Assembly: GCA_947501935.1 (NCBI GenBank)
Contig: CANMXU010000007.1
Span: 101,548 to 165,547, forward strand
Length of the DNA: 64,000 nt
Source: an uncultured Alteromonadaceae bacterium
GTDB lineage: Bacteria > Pseudomonadota > Gammaproteobacteria > Enterobacterales > Alteromonadaceae
Direction: 5' to 3'
Shown: positions 45,606-53,954 of the stretch, piece by piece
Layout of the letters: each line of letters starts with the position of its first letter
Numbering within the stretch: the first letter of the stretch is position 1
Notes under the pieces: generated by a model
Told to the model about the DNA's origin: nothing
The model's input: only the letters and a program-made list of their open reading frames with translations
Databases searched by the model: none
Translations under genes and position numbers: made by a program

Positions 45606-46601
45606 ATGGTTGACTTTACTCAAGCTTGGCGTAGCCATGTTTTTGGTATTCTTGTTTGTGTGTTTATAGCCATTATCGCTAAGGTATTAGCAAATACTTA
45701 CCAAGCGCCCGTGATGTTAATGGCGTTATTATTGGGTTTGGCTTGTCATTTTTGTTATCAAAAGGCCAACTTACAAAAAGGCATTGTTTTTTGTTCGAGT
45801 ACTTTATTGCGCGCCGCGGTTGGTTTAGTTGGCGTGCGTATCGCTTTTTCTGATGTAATGTCGTTAGGTTTTACTGCGCCAAGCATTGTTATTGCTAGTA
45901 TGGTGGCAACTATTATTTTTGGTGTGCTGTTGGCTCGCTTATTAGGTTTGCCGCTTTCTTTCGGGGTGCTATCTGGTGGCTCTGTCGCGGTATGCGGTGT
46001 TTCAGCGGCTGCAGCTATTTCAACGGTATTACCTAAAAATGCGCAACAAGATAAATTTTTTGCTTTAACTGTGGTTAGTATTACCGCGTTAGGCACGATG
46101 GCGATGATTTTTTATCCAGTGATCGCCAGCGCTTTTAATTTATCACCTCAACTTGCAGGTGTGTTTATTGGTGGCTCAATTCATGATGTCGCTCAGGTAG
46201 TTGGCGCTGGTTATTCTATTTCAGAAGAAACGGGTGACATTGCTACGTATATAAAATTGCTGCGTGTGGCGTTGTTAATGCCAATAGTGATGGCTATATT
46301 TTTACTTTTTAAAAAGAAAAGTCAGCAAACTCAGCGTGGTTTTTCAGCATTTGTGCCGGGTTTTTTAGTGGTATTTATCGCTTTGGCTTTACTCAATAAT
46401 TTGCTTGCTTTGCCAATTGAGCTAGTAGAAGCGATAAAAACATTATCAGCATGGTTATTAGTTGTTGCTATGGTGGCTATTGGTTTGAAAACATCACTAG
46501 GTGAAGTTTTATCTGTAGGTTGGAAACCTATTTTTTTACTGACATCTGAAACAATATTTTTTGCCGCGTTAATATTGTTGGGCATTTTTTACTTATTATA
46601 A
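45606..46601 (+). CDS. YeiH-family putative sulfate exporter (UPF0324)
   Basis: A 331-residue membrane protein with about ten hydrophobic helices. Family marks are LLRAAVGLVGVRIAFSDV, LSGGSVAVCGVSAAAAISTVL and GVFIGGSIHDVAQVVGAGY. I start at ATG 45606 behind AAGGTG; a GTG at 45594 in frame would add four residues. The family name comes from predicted sulfate or taurine export; the real substrate is unknown. No LysR regulator is adjacent, unlike the usual yeiE-yeiH pairing. Confidence 0.85.
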   Translation: MVDFTQAWRSHVFGILVCVFIAIIAKVLANTYQAPVMLMALLLGLACHFCYQKANLQKGIVFCSSTLLRAAVGLVGVRIAFSDVMSLGFTAPSIVIASMVATIIFGVLLARLLGLPLSFGVLSGGSVAVCGVSAAAAISTVLPKNAQQDKFFALTVVSITALGTMAMIFYPVIASAFNLSPQLAGVFIGGSIHDVAQVVGAGYSISEETGDIATYIKLLRVALLMPIVMAIFLLFKKKSQQTQRGFSAFVPGFLVVFIALALLNNLLALPIELVEAIKTLSAWLLVVAMVAIGLKTSLGEVLSVGWKPIFLLTSETIFFAALILLGIFYLL

Positions 46602-46619
46602 GCACTGTAAATTATTGTT

Positions 46620-46658
46620 GTCGTTGGTAAATGATCTTATCTGCCATTTACCAACGAC
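46620..46658. terminator. Long hairpin between convergent yeiH-like gene and cobO
   Basis: A perfect 14-bp stem GTCGTTGGTAAATG / CATTTACCAACGAC with an 11-base loop. There is no T run on either side, so it is an imperfect terminator by the usual rule. Its place between two convergent stops suggests it ends or protects both transcripts. Confidence 0.5.
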
Positions 46659-46667
46659 TGTTATTAA

Positions 46668-47279
46668 CTACCAGTCAATGCCTTTCTGTGCTTTTATGCC
46701 GGCATTAAATGCATGCTTGGTTGGTTGAACTTCACTTACGGTGTCTGCTAGTTCTAACAAAGAACGATGACAAGCACGACCGGTAACAATGACATGCTGA
46801 TTAACCGGACGGTTAACAATGGCTTCTATCACTTCATCTAAGTCTAAATACTTATAAGAGAGCATGTAAGTTAGCTCATCTAATAACACCAAGTCGATAG
46901 TTTCATCAGCAAGCATTTTTTTAGTTTCAGCCCAAACTTTAGTTGCCGCTTCAATGTCTTGAGTTTTGTCTTGAGTATTCCATGTAAAGCCAGTATTCAT
47001 TACATGAAAAACAACACCATTTTTTTCTAATAAGTTACGTTCGCCGCTGTCCCATGTGCCTTTAATAAACTGGGCCACGCCTGCTTTTAAACCATGGCCA
47101 ACGGCGCGTGTTACCGTACCAAAGCCAGAGGTTGATTTGCCTTTGCCATTGCCGGTAATAACAATAAGAATACCGCGCTCTTCGGTAGCTGCGTCAACTC
47201 TGGCATCTACTTTTTCTTTAAGCTTTTGCATTCTTATTGTATGTTTTTCTTCTGACGAAGGGCTTGCTTTATCGGTCAT
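46668..47279 (-). CDS. cobO: Cob(I)yrinic acid a,c-diamide adenosyltransferase (CobO/BtuR)
   Basis: A 203-residue CobA/CobO/BtuR-type ATP:corrinoid adenosyltransferase that attaches the adenosyl group to cobalt in cobalamin synthesis or salvage. The P-loop GNGKGKSTSGFGT and the segment GVAQFIKGTWDSGERNLL are diagnostic, as are DLVLLDELTYMLSYKYLD and VIVTGRACHRSLLELADTVSE. The upstream leader contains a cobalamin riboswitch. No other cob genes are in the window, so salvage is a fair guess. Ribosome binding site AAAGGA lies before ATG 47279. Confidence 0.94.
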   Translation of the reverse strand: MTDKASPSSEEKHTIRMQKLKEKVDARVDAATEERGILIVITGNGKGKSTSGFGTVTRAVGHGLKAGVAQFIKGTWDSGERNLLEKNGVVFHVMNTGFTWNTQDKTQDIEAATKVWAETKKMLADETIDLVLLDELTYMLSYKYLDLDEVIEAIVNRPVNQHVIVTGRACHRSLLELADTVSEVQPTKHAFNAGIKAQKGIDW

Positions 47280-47337
47280 AAAAGTGTCCTTTAACTGATG
47301 CTTTTAATGATACCAATGAAGGAGAGATAAGTAGCGA

Positions 47338-47353
47338 AGCTAAAGGTTTAGCT
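47338..47353. repeat. 16-bp palindrome in the cobO leader
   Basis: AGCTAAA-GG-TTTAGCT, a 7-bp stem with a two-base centre, between the riboswitch aptamer and the cobO start. In RNA a two-base loop is tight, but the hairpin could form part of the expression platform. Confidence 0.4.
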
Positions 47354-47424
47354 ATGCTCTACGTGTTTTCCCGCACGAATATCGAAATAATGTAAATGTA
47401 TTACTATGAAGCTAAATGGTAATT

Positions 47425-47555
47425 GTTGTTGGCAGGTACTCTGGCTTACCTCTCTTTTGTACTTGAGGCTTACAGTTGCGGGTACAGCGATGGATTTTCA
47501 CCATATTCCCCTGTGGTTATACTTTTTTCTATTAAAAAACATAATCTCCAACGGG
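47425..47555 (-). ncRNA. Cobalamin riboswitch upstream of cobO
   Basis: Read on the minus strand, the leader holds the conserved aptamer blocks in order: GGGGAATATGGTGAAAATCC, GCTGTACCCGCAACTGTAAG and the B12 box AGCCAGAGTACCTGCC. GTTGG (47552-47548) can pair with CCAAC (47432-47428) to close P1. This is the adenosylcobalamin-sensing riboswitch, which turns expression off when the cofactor is abundant. The aptamer ends about 145 bases before the cobO ATG. Whether control is by termination or by hiding the ribosome binding site cannot be settled by eye; I see no T-rich terminator, which favours translation control. Confidence 0.93.
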
Positions 47556-47610
47556 TTAAGTTTACCTTGGCGTAATAGTTAGGGCAAAACAATCTTATCA
47601 GTTCGTAGAT

Positions 47611-47638
47611 AATAAAAAGGGCCTATCAAGGCCCTTCA
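47611..47638 (-). terminator. Terminator downstream of the M13 peptidase
   Basis: On the minus strand, AAGGGCC / GGCCCTT with loop TTGATA and a T-rich 3' side. It lies about 40 bp after the peptidase stop and just ahead of the riboswitch transcript, separating the two units. Confidence 0.85.
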
Positions 47639-47676
47639 AAGAAAGTATATATCACGAGCTTATTTGACAATTATAC

Positions 47677-49737
47677 TTACCAAATTTTTACGCGCTTTTC
47701 AGGCGCTATATACATGGCGTCGCCTTCTTTAACATCAAAGGCTTGGTAGAATTCATTCATGTTTGATAATGAACCTAACGCTCTAAATTCACCCGGTGAA
47801 TGTGGGTCAGTTGCAACACGATTTCGCATTGATTTTTCAACAATTTTAGAGCGCCAAATTTGTGCATAACCCATAAAGAATCGTTGATCGCCAGTTAAGC
47901 CGTCAATCACGGGGGCTTCTTTACCGTTTAATGAAGCTTTATAAGCTTTATAAGCGATAGTTACACCTGATAAGTCACCAATGTTTTCACCTAACGTTAG
48001 CTCACCATTAACATGCAAACCGTCAAAAACTTCGTATTGCGCATATTGTTCAACTAATACTTTAGTGCGCAGGCCAAATTCTTTTAAGTCTTGCTCGGTC
48101 CACCAGTTTCTTAAGTTTCCTTCAGCGTCGTATTTACTGCCTTGGTCATCAAAACCGTGGCCCATTTCATGGCCGATAACAGCGCCAATACCGCCGTAGT
48201 TTACTGCTTCATCTGCAGCCATATTAAAGAAAGGAGGTTGTAAAATTGCCGCAGGGAATACAATTTCATTTACGGTCGGGTTGTAATAAGCATTTACTGT
48301 TTGTGGGGTCATGCCCCATTCCCATGTTTGAATAGGACCGCCAAGTTTTTCAACTTCTTTTTGATGGCCAACCATACCAGAGCGGATAATATTACCCACT
48401 AAATCGTCGGCTTTAATATCAAGCTTTGCATAATCTTGCCACTTGTCTGGGTAGCCAATTTTAGGTGTGAAAGCGGCTAGTTTTACATGAGCGGCTTTTT
48501 TGGTATCAGCGCCCATCCAAGCTAAGTCATCAATACTTTTTCCATAAGCGTCTCGTAAGTTTTCAACTAACTGGCTCATGCGCACTTTAGCTTCAGGCTT
48601 AAAATGACGACCAACATAAATTTTGCCAATAATTTCACCAAGATTATTATTAACCACGCTTACACCACGCTTCCATTGTGGACGTTGCTCTTCACGGCCA
48701 TTAAGCTGTCTTGAATGAAAGTCAAAGTCTTCATTATCTAATTCGGCAGTTAAGTAGCTGGAAAATGTACTTAAGGTATGGAAGGTTAAATAAGTTTGCC
48801 AATCAGCTAATGAGGTTTGTGCAAACGTTTCACCAAAGCCTGTAATAAAGTCAGGTTGGTTAATAATAATATCTTTTTCTGCTGCAACACCTTGCGCTTC
48901 AAGGTAAACCGACCAATTAAAGGCATCGGTTAATTTGTTTAAATCGGCAACGGCAAATTTATTATAACGTTTTTCACTGTCACGGCTGGCTACGCGCGAC
49001 CAGTGAAAGCTAGCTAGTTTGCTTTCTATGGCCATAATTGTTTTTGCTGCCGCTTGGCCATTTTCAATGTTAGCTAAGCTCATCATCTTTTCAATATGCG
49101 CAAGGTAGCCAGCACGTAAGTTAACAAATCGTTCCGCTTCATTAACGTAGTAGTCTTTATCAGGTAAGCCTAGGCCACTTTGCCAAATATGGGGGGCGTA
49201 ACGGCTTGAGTCTTTAGCGTCAACACTGATATAAAAAGCTAATGGGCTTCCAACGCCAGCGGCTTGGTATTTGCCAAAAAAGTGAGCTAATTGATCTTTA
49301 TTCTTTAATTGCTCAATGTCAGATAAAATATTAGCAATAGGGCTAATGCCCGCTTTTTCACGGTTTTCAACGTCCATGTATGAGCGGAATAAATCAGCTA
49401 CTTTTTGCTCATTACTACCTGCGACTAGGTTCTTTGTTGCGGCGAGCTCTTCAATGATCGCCTTAACAGCGTCGTCTGCTTCGTCACGCAAGTCGTAAAA
49501 TGAACCAACTGCAGTTTTATCACTTGGAATTTCTGTGCTTTTTAACCAGCCCCCGTTAATGTGCTGATAAAAGTTGTCTTGGGCGCGAACACTTAGGTCC
49601 ATATTGCCTTTTTCTACGCCAGAAACGAGTGCCTTTTTGCTTAATGTTGATGCTGAATCTGTGCTTGAATTGCTGCTATTACAGCCGGCAACAATTAATA
49701 ACGATGAGCATAGCGCACCGGTAAGTAATGTCTTCAT
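47677..49737 (-). CDS. M13 family zinc metallopeptidase (PepO/neprilysin-like), lipoprotein
   Basis: A 686-residue peptidase. I start at ATG 49737, which gives a lipoprotein signal peptide (LLIVAGCNSS); a longer frame upstream is unlikely. Catalytic zinc motif GHEMGHGFDDQG, second glutamate in GENIGDLSG, and the substrate-binding PTVNEIVFPAAILQPPFF all match M13 enzymes. The C-terminus MYIAPEKRVKIW is the usual end. It should cleave small peptides in the periplasm or at the outer membrane. Monocistronic. Confidence 0.94.
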   Translation of the reverse strand: MKTLLTGALCSSLLIVAGCNSSNSSTDSASTLSKKALVSGVEKGNMDLSVRAQDNFYQHINGGWLKSTEIPSDKTAVGSFYDLRDEADDAVKAIIEELAATKNLVAGSNEQKVADLFRSYMDVENREKAGISPIANILSDIEQLKNKDQLAHFFGKYQAAGVGSPLAFYISVDAKDSSRYAPHIWQSGLGLPDKDYYVNEAERFVNLRAGYLAHIEKMMSLANIENGQAAAKTIMAIESKLASFHWSRVASRDSEKRYNKFAVADLNKLTDAFNWSVYLEAQGVAAEKDIIINQPDFITGFGETFAQTSLADWQTYLTFHTLSTFSSYLTAELDNEDFDFHSRQLNGREEQRPQWKRGVSVVNNNLGEIIGKIYVGRHFKPEAKVRMSQLVENLRDAYGKSIDDLAWMGADTKKAAHVKLAAFTPKIGYPDKWQDYAKLDIKADDLVGNIIRSGMVGHQKEVEKLGGPIQTWEWGMTPQTVNAYYNPTVNEIVFPAAILQPPFFNMAADEAVNYGGIGAVIGHEMGHGFDDQGSKYDAEGNLRNWWTEQDLKEFGLRTKVLVEQYAQYEVFDGLHVNGELTLGENIGDLSGVTIAYKAYKASLNGKEAPVIDGLTGDQRFFMGYAQIWRSKIVEKSMRNRVATDPHSPGEFRALGSLSNMNEFYQAFDVKEGDAMYIAPEKRVKIW

Positions 49738-49875
49738 GTTATTCCCACTTGTTATTATAAAGAATTTTAACGCATAAATAGTAAGGCCAGTATCCAGCAA
49801 TTACTAGCGATATACATACTCTTTTACATTTGTTAACACAGTGGCCGTACACCGATTTTTACATAAAGGGAGAGT

Positions 49876-50505
49876 TTACGAGGTTGCGGTACTTTTTTGC
49901 GCGAGGAATAGGTTTAATGCACATTCACACATTTCATCAATATTATTACTGTCGGCATAAATACCATCAATTAATAATCGCGCAATGCCGTGCATAGTGC
50001 CCCAAGTTACTTGTGCTAAGCGTAGGGTATTTTCACTTTTAGGTAGCAGCCCTTGTGCTTGCCAAGTTTTAGTCATTTCTACTTGGTATTGAAAACTGGG
50101 GTAGGCTGCATCTCTTAATGTTTGAGTGCTGCTAGCTTCCTTCCAAATAGTACGGCCAAACATTAGGTCATATAACGATGGGTTTTCAGCGGCAAATTGA
50201 ATGTAGTTAAGAAAAAACTGCCGATATTGCTGTTCATTGGTAAGCGTAGTATCGTTAAATACTTGCTCTTCAATGGCTTTCCAGGCGATAAAACCTTGTG
50301 CAGCAACCGCGCAAAGTAAGTCGTTTTTATCAGTAAAGTGATGATAAGCAGCAGTTCTTGATACACCTACGCTTATTGCAAGTTTTCGTAGTGAAAGGTT
50401 TTCTATACCTTCAGCTTCAATCATTTTAGTAGCAGCAGTTACTAAGCTGTTTTGTAAATTACCGTGATGATATTTTTGCTTATTATTTTTATCGCCTTCA
50501 CTCAT
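49876..50505 (-). CDS. TetR family transcriptional regulator
   Basis: A 209-residue regulator. The N-terminal helix-turn-helix is clear (LSLRKLAISVGVSRTAAYHHF at about residues 40-60) and the rest is the helical ligand domain with a WHG-like C-terminal region. It follows the ThrE-like exporter gene by 11 bp on the same strand, so it may control that exporter. The window has two PsrA-like operators, but this protein's relation to them is unproven. Confidence 0.88.
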   Translation of the reverse strand: MSEGDKNNKQKYHHGNLQNSLVTAATKMIEAEGIENLSLRKLAISVGVSRTAAYHHFTDKNDLLCAVAAQGFIAWKAIEEQVFNDTTLTNEQQYRQFFLNYIQFAAENPSLYDLMFGRTIWKEASSTQTLRDAAYPSFQYQVEMTKTWQAQGLLPKSENTLRLAQVTWGTMHGIARLLIDGIYADSNNIDEMCECALNLFLAQKSTATS

Positions 50506-50516
50506 ACATATTACCG

Positions 50517-51743
50517 CTATAAAGTCTTCTTGCTAGGTAAAGCTACATTAGAAAAAATAAGCCCTGCTACTAAAGACATAAAAATTAAAAAAGTTTGCGA
50601 GCCGATATCTGTGGTTTGAATAATAGTTTGCCCGGTAACTAAAGTATTTAGGCCCATATAAACCTTGCTGCCCGGTACTAATACCACTAAACCTAATAAT
50701 TTTACAATACTTGAGGGCAATTTCGTTAATCGAGCAAATAAATTACTGTATATTCCCAAAATAAAAGCACCGGCAAAAGCGCCTAAAGCAGGTCCTAAAT
50801 AATGAGCGCCCCATAAAGCTGCGCCAAAGGCGATATAACCTGAAATTATGCCCCATGGTGCATCTTTAATGCGGGCCTTAAATAAGATGATCAAACTTAT
50901 TGATAAAATGGTAACTGCAAGCCATGTGGTCCATTGTGGAATAAGCTCAGGGGGAACAAACTCCACTTGTCCCCAAAATAGTTGCCCTAGAGTAACACCT
51001 AACAGTGCGCCAAAATAAAGCTTAAATAACGACATTACCGCGTCCATGATTCGTGCGGTACCGGAAATTAAATTACGCGCGGCTAATTCAGCAAGACCAA
51101 CAGTAAGTGCTAAACCAGGAATAAAGGCAATAATACTGGAGAGGATCACCAAAGGCACATTGATACTGGGATCGATTAAAGTAATTGCCGTAGCTAACAA
51201 GGCTGAAGTTATTGCTGCAACAGGTTCAAGCATGTCAGTAACTCGGCTGGAATGCTCAGACCAAAAAACATATAAACACACAATTAAGCCCAGTAATGTT
51301 GACCAAAAAACATCATGCCAGCTGGTATTCATTAGCATTGCAAAAGCGCCACTTGAAGCGCCAAAAGCGAAAAAGGTGAGTTCTCGGCCATACGGCGCGG
51401 GTTTGTTAGCAATGTCGTCTAAACGCTCTATTGCTTCGCTAAGTGTACGTTGTCCAGAGGCAAGTTCTTCAACCAACTCATCAGTTCTTGCTAGTGAGCC
51501 TAAATCAATTTCACCCGGAGTAACTCGGGCTAAATGGGTATATTCTTGTTGCTCATCGCCCTCAGATATAACAAAAGTCAGTGAAGTCGGGCTAATAATA
51601 AAATTACCTTGCAACTGTAATAAGCTAGCAACATTACTTAAATGAACTTCAAGACGGTAGGCTGGGGTGCCAAATTTATGTAAAGCTTTACCAAGCCTAA
51701 TAATAAATCTTCTTTTTTCAATGAATTGCGATGTCTGGTTCAT
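50517..51743 (-). CDS. Threonine/serine exporter ThrE family protein
   Basis: A 408-residue protein combining the cytoplasmic YjjP-type domain (residues 1-130, FIIRLGKALHKFGTPAYRLE) and membrane segments (about ten TM) of both ThrE halves. SGAFAMLMNTSWHDV, PGLALTVGLAELAARNLISG and PGSKVYMGLNTLVTG mark the family. It likely exports small amino acids or other small solutes. The fusion of the YjjP and YjjB parts in one chain is the ThrE form; E. coli splits them. Confidence 0.85.
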   Translation of the reverse strand: MNQTSQFIEKRRFIIRLGKALHKFGTPAYRLEVHLSNVASLLQLQGNFIISPTSLTFVISEGDEQQEYTHLARVTPGEIDLGSLARTDELVEELASGQRTLSEAIERLDDIANKPAPYGRELTFFAFGASSGAFAMLMNTSWHDVFWSTLLGLIVCLYVFWSEHSSRVTDMLEPVAAITSALLATAITLIDPSINVPLVILSSIIAFIPGLALTVGLAELAARNLISGTARIMDAVMSLFKLYFGALLGVTLGQLFWGQVEFVPPELIPQWTTWLAVTILSISLIILFKARIKDAPWGIISGYIAFGAALWGAHYLGPALGAFAGAFILGIYSNLFARLTKLPSSIVKLLGLVVLVPGSKVYMGLNTLVTGQTIIQTTDIGSQTFLIFMSLVAGLIFSNVALPSKKTL

Positions 51744-51978
51744 GATTTTCAGCTTTACTCGCTAATGTTAGCTAAACGGGGCATAAATGCATTTTAAGGG
51801 CGAGTATTATCGCAATTAACGCCAGCTAAATATATCTTTAGCGGCGATAATTAGGCCATTAAAATGTAACGTTTTGGTAGCTTAAGTTGCCATGGTTAAC
51901 ATTACCTTTCGGATAATATTTGCGGTTTTAACTTAAGTGATTTAAGTTACTGTAATTCAAACAATGATAGGTGAAAAA

Positions 51979-52158
51979 ATGACTTTATTGATCATCTTAC
52001 TGTCAGTTTTTGCTGGTGTAGCGCTAATGGTAATATTTGGTGAGCGTTTTGGCAGTCCAATTGATAACGAGCAACAGTCAAAATATGCGAAAATAACGCG
52101 AATTTTAGTATTCGTATTAATTATTGTTGCCATTATCAAATTGGCGATGCTCGGCTAA
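51979..52158 (+). CDS. Small two-helix membrane protein, unknown function
   Basis: A 59-residue protein: TM1 (LLIILLSVFAGVALMVIF), a charged loop (GERFGSPIDNEQQSKYAKITR) and TM2 (ILVFVLIIVAIIKLAML). ATG 51979 has AGGTGAAA upstream, a better start than ATG 51964. Its 3' end overlaps the end of the NRDE gene by 42 bp, tail to tail. The loop and helix pattern look coding rather than random, but I do not recognise a family. Confidence 0.55.
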   Translation: MTLLIILLSVFAGVALMVIFGERFGSPIDNEQQSKYAKITRILVFVLIIVAIIKLAMLG

Positions 52159-52920
52159 GCTGAAACTTTGTTGAGCCACAACGCATCCATCTTGGTTATA
52201 ACTGCGCTCATAAACCTCAATATTATTTAATGTTGATAAGGTAATAATAGTGGTGGAACGAGTTCCGTATTGCGGTGAGACGATAAAAATGGAGCTGAGT
52301 AGTTGTTCAAACTCTGTTGGTATGCCGGTTTGAGGAAGTTGCTTTGGCTGAGCTTGGCTTTGATCTGTCATTAAGATAAATAGCTGCTCAATGGATAATT
52401 CATCGCTGTGTTTAATTAACTGTGCTAACTTTTGCTGACCTAAGGCCATTTTCGGCCAAATATCATCAAGCGCACCGTTACAAATACTGTGAAAACCATT
52501 ACTTAGTGTCTGTGCTTTTTGATTGATGCTATCAAAACACTGTAAGTTATTTAGTGGTCCGTAAACTAGGTTATAGCCATTGTATTGTTCTGCGGTGGTA
52601 ATTAACTCTTTTAAAAAACTATTCTGCTCTGCACTGGTAGTGCGATTTTCTTTTAGTGCATTTAAGACTAAATCACCACGCGATTTTTTCATTGGGTCGA
52701 GTTTTCCGCCTTGGCGATAATTAGTCAGCGCAGCAAAACTTCCGTTTTGATTAATACCAAGCCAAGTACCACCAGCTTGTAAGTCTTTACCAGCTAATAT
52801 TTCAGGTTGTGACCATAAGTGCATCGCTTGAGTTGGGCGTTGGTGAAACTCATCTCGATTGGCACAAATGACCACCGGGTACTGTGGGTGCTGATTAATT
52901 GCAAAAAATAATATGCACAT
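52117..52920 (-). CDS. NRDE family protein (TANGO2-like)
   Basis: A 267-residue protein of the NRDE/TANGO2 family, named after the motif seen here in VICANRDEFHQRPTQAM. The start MCILFFAI has the conserved cysteine at position 2, a feature of the Ntn-hydrolase-like fold. TWLGINQNGSFAALTNYRQ is the second family block. Its reaction is not established; TANGO2 has been linked to haem and lipid handling. The gene overlaps the small membrane protein tail to tail. Confidence 0.88.
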   Translation of the reverse strand: MCILFFAINQHPQYPVVICANRDEFHQRPTQAMHLWSQPEILAGKDLQAGGTWLGINQNGSFAALTNYRQGGKLDPMKKSRGDLVLNALKENRTTSAEQNSFLKELITTAEQYNGYNLVYGPLNNLQCFDSINQKAQTLSNGFHSICNGALDDIWPKMALGQQKLAQLIKHSDELSIEQLFILMTDQSQAQPKQLPQTGIPTEFEQLLSSIFIVSPQYGTRSTTIITLSTLNNIEVYERSYNQDGCVVAQQSFSLAEHRQFDNGNNN

Positions 52921-53046
52921 AGGAAATTCATAATAACTTAGCTCAATTAATTGCTAAATTAGCGCATCTTCAGCTTTATAGAAAGCCTTGCTTACGTTAA
53001 AGTTTGGCCCATAATATTTATTGCATTTTTTAGCTAAGGAGTGGAG

Positions 53047-53817
53047 ATGTTCGACATCCCGCAATTATCACTTAAAGGCAAAGTTTCTGATATTGAGTGG
53101 CAAACCCGCGTTGATTTAGCAGCTTGTTATCGATTACTGGTTTTACATGGTTGGGATGATTTAATTTATACCCATGTTTCAGCTCGCATTCCCAACAGCG
53201 ATCATCTGTTAATAAATGCTTTTGGTTTAGCATTTGAAGAAATTACCGCGTCAAATTTAGTAAAAATTGATATCGACGGCAATATTGTTGACCCAGACTG
53301 TCCGTTTGAAATTAACCCCGCCGGTTTTACTATTCATAGCGCAGTACATCAAGCTCGTCATGACGATATGTGTGTTTTACACGTTCATACCAACGACACT
53401 ATTTCAGTCGCCAGTGTTGAAGAAGGGTTACTACCACTAAGCCAATACGCAATGTTTGCATTAGCGTCAATGAGTTATCACGACTACGAAGGTTTAGCGG
53501 TTAATGCTGATGAAAAACTAAGATTACAAAGTGACTTAGGTACGGCTAACTTTATGTTATTGCGTAATCATGGTGCGTTAACCTTAGGAAAAACTATTGG
53601 TGATGCTTTTATGCATATGTACGACTTAACTCGCGCGTGTCAGGTGCAATTGCAAGTTATGTCTACGGGCATGAAGCCAGTGTATGCGCCGCAAAGTATT
53701 ATTGATGGCATTAAAGCCCAAGCCAATATTGTTCACACAGGTACTACTGGCGGACAAAAGTCTTGGCCGGCGATGTTACGCCGTGTTTATCGCAGCGATC
53801 CCAGTTTTGCCAGCTAA
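53047..53817 (+). CDS. Class II aldolase/adducin family protein
   Basis: A 256-residue protein of the fuculose-phosphate aldolase / adducin fold. Metal ligands appear in LHVHTNDTISVAS and LRNHGALTLG; YTHVSARIP and LLINAFGLAFEEITASNLVKI are the N-terminal family blocks. I choose ATG 53047 behind TAAGGAG; the GTG at 53041 lies inside that site. It may be a sugar-acid or ketose aldolase or an epimerase. The next gene is an enolase-superfamily dehydratase. Confidence 0.85.
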   Translation: MFDIPQLSLKGKVSDIEWQTRVDLAACYRLLVLHGWDDLIYTHVSARIPNSDHLLINAFGLAFEEITASNLVKIDIDGNIVDPDCPFEINPAGFTIHSAVHQARHDDMCVLHVHTNDTISVASVEEGLLPLSQYAMFALASMSYHDYEGLAVNADEKLRLQSDLGTANFMLLRNHGALTLGKTIGDAFMHMYDLTRACQVQLQVMSTGMKPVYAPQSIIDGIKAQANIVHTGTTGGQKSWPAMLRRVYRSDPSFAS

Positions 53818-53954
53818 GTTAGTAGGTTAAGTGTGCTAGTTAATTACTGCTAGTTAACGCTAGTCATTAAAGAATATGCTTAGCAACTGAATAATAAAGC
53901 TATAAATAAAACTATTAATATAACCATTAATAAATTAGGAAAGTTTAACAAATT

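Noticed and set aside
50163..50366. Minus-strand frame inside the TetR gene
   Set aside because: Shifted-frame shadow of the TetR coding sequence; no ribosome binding site.
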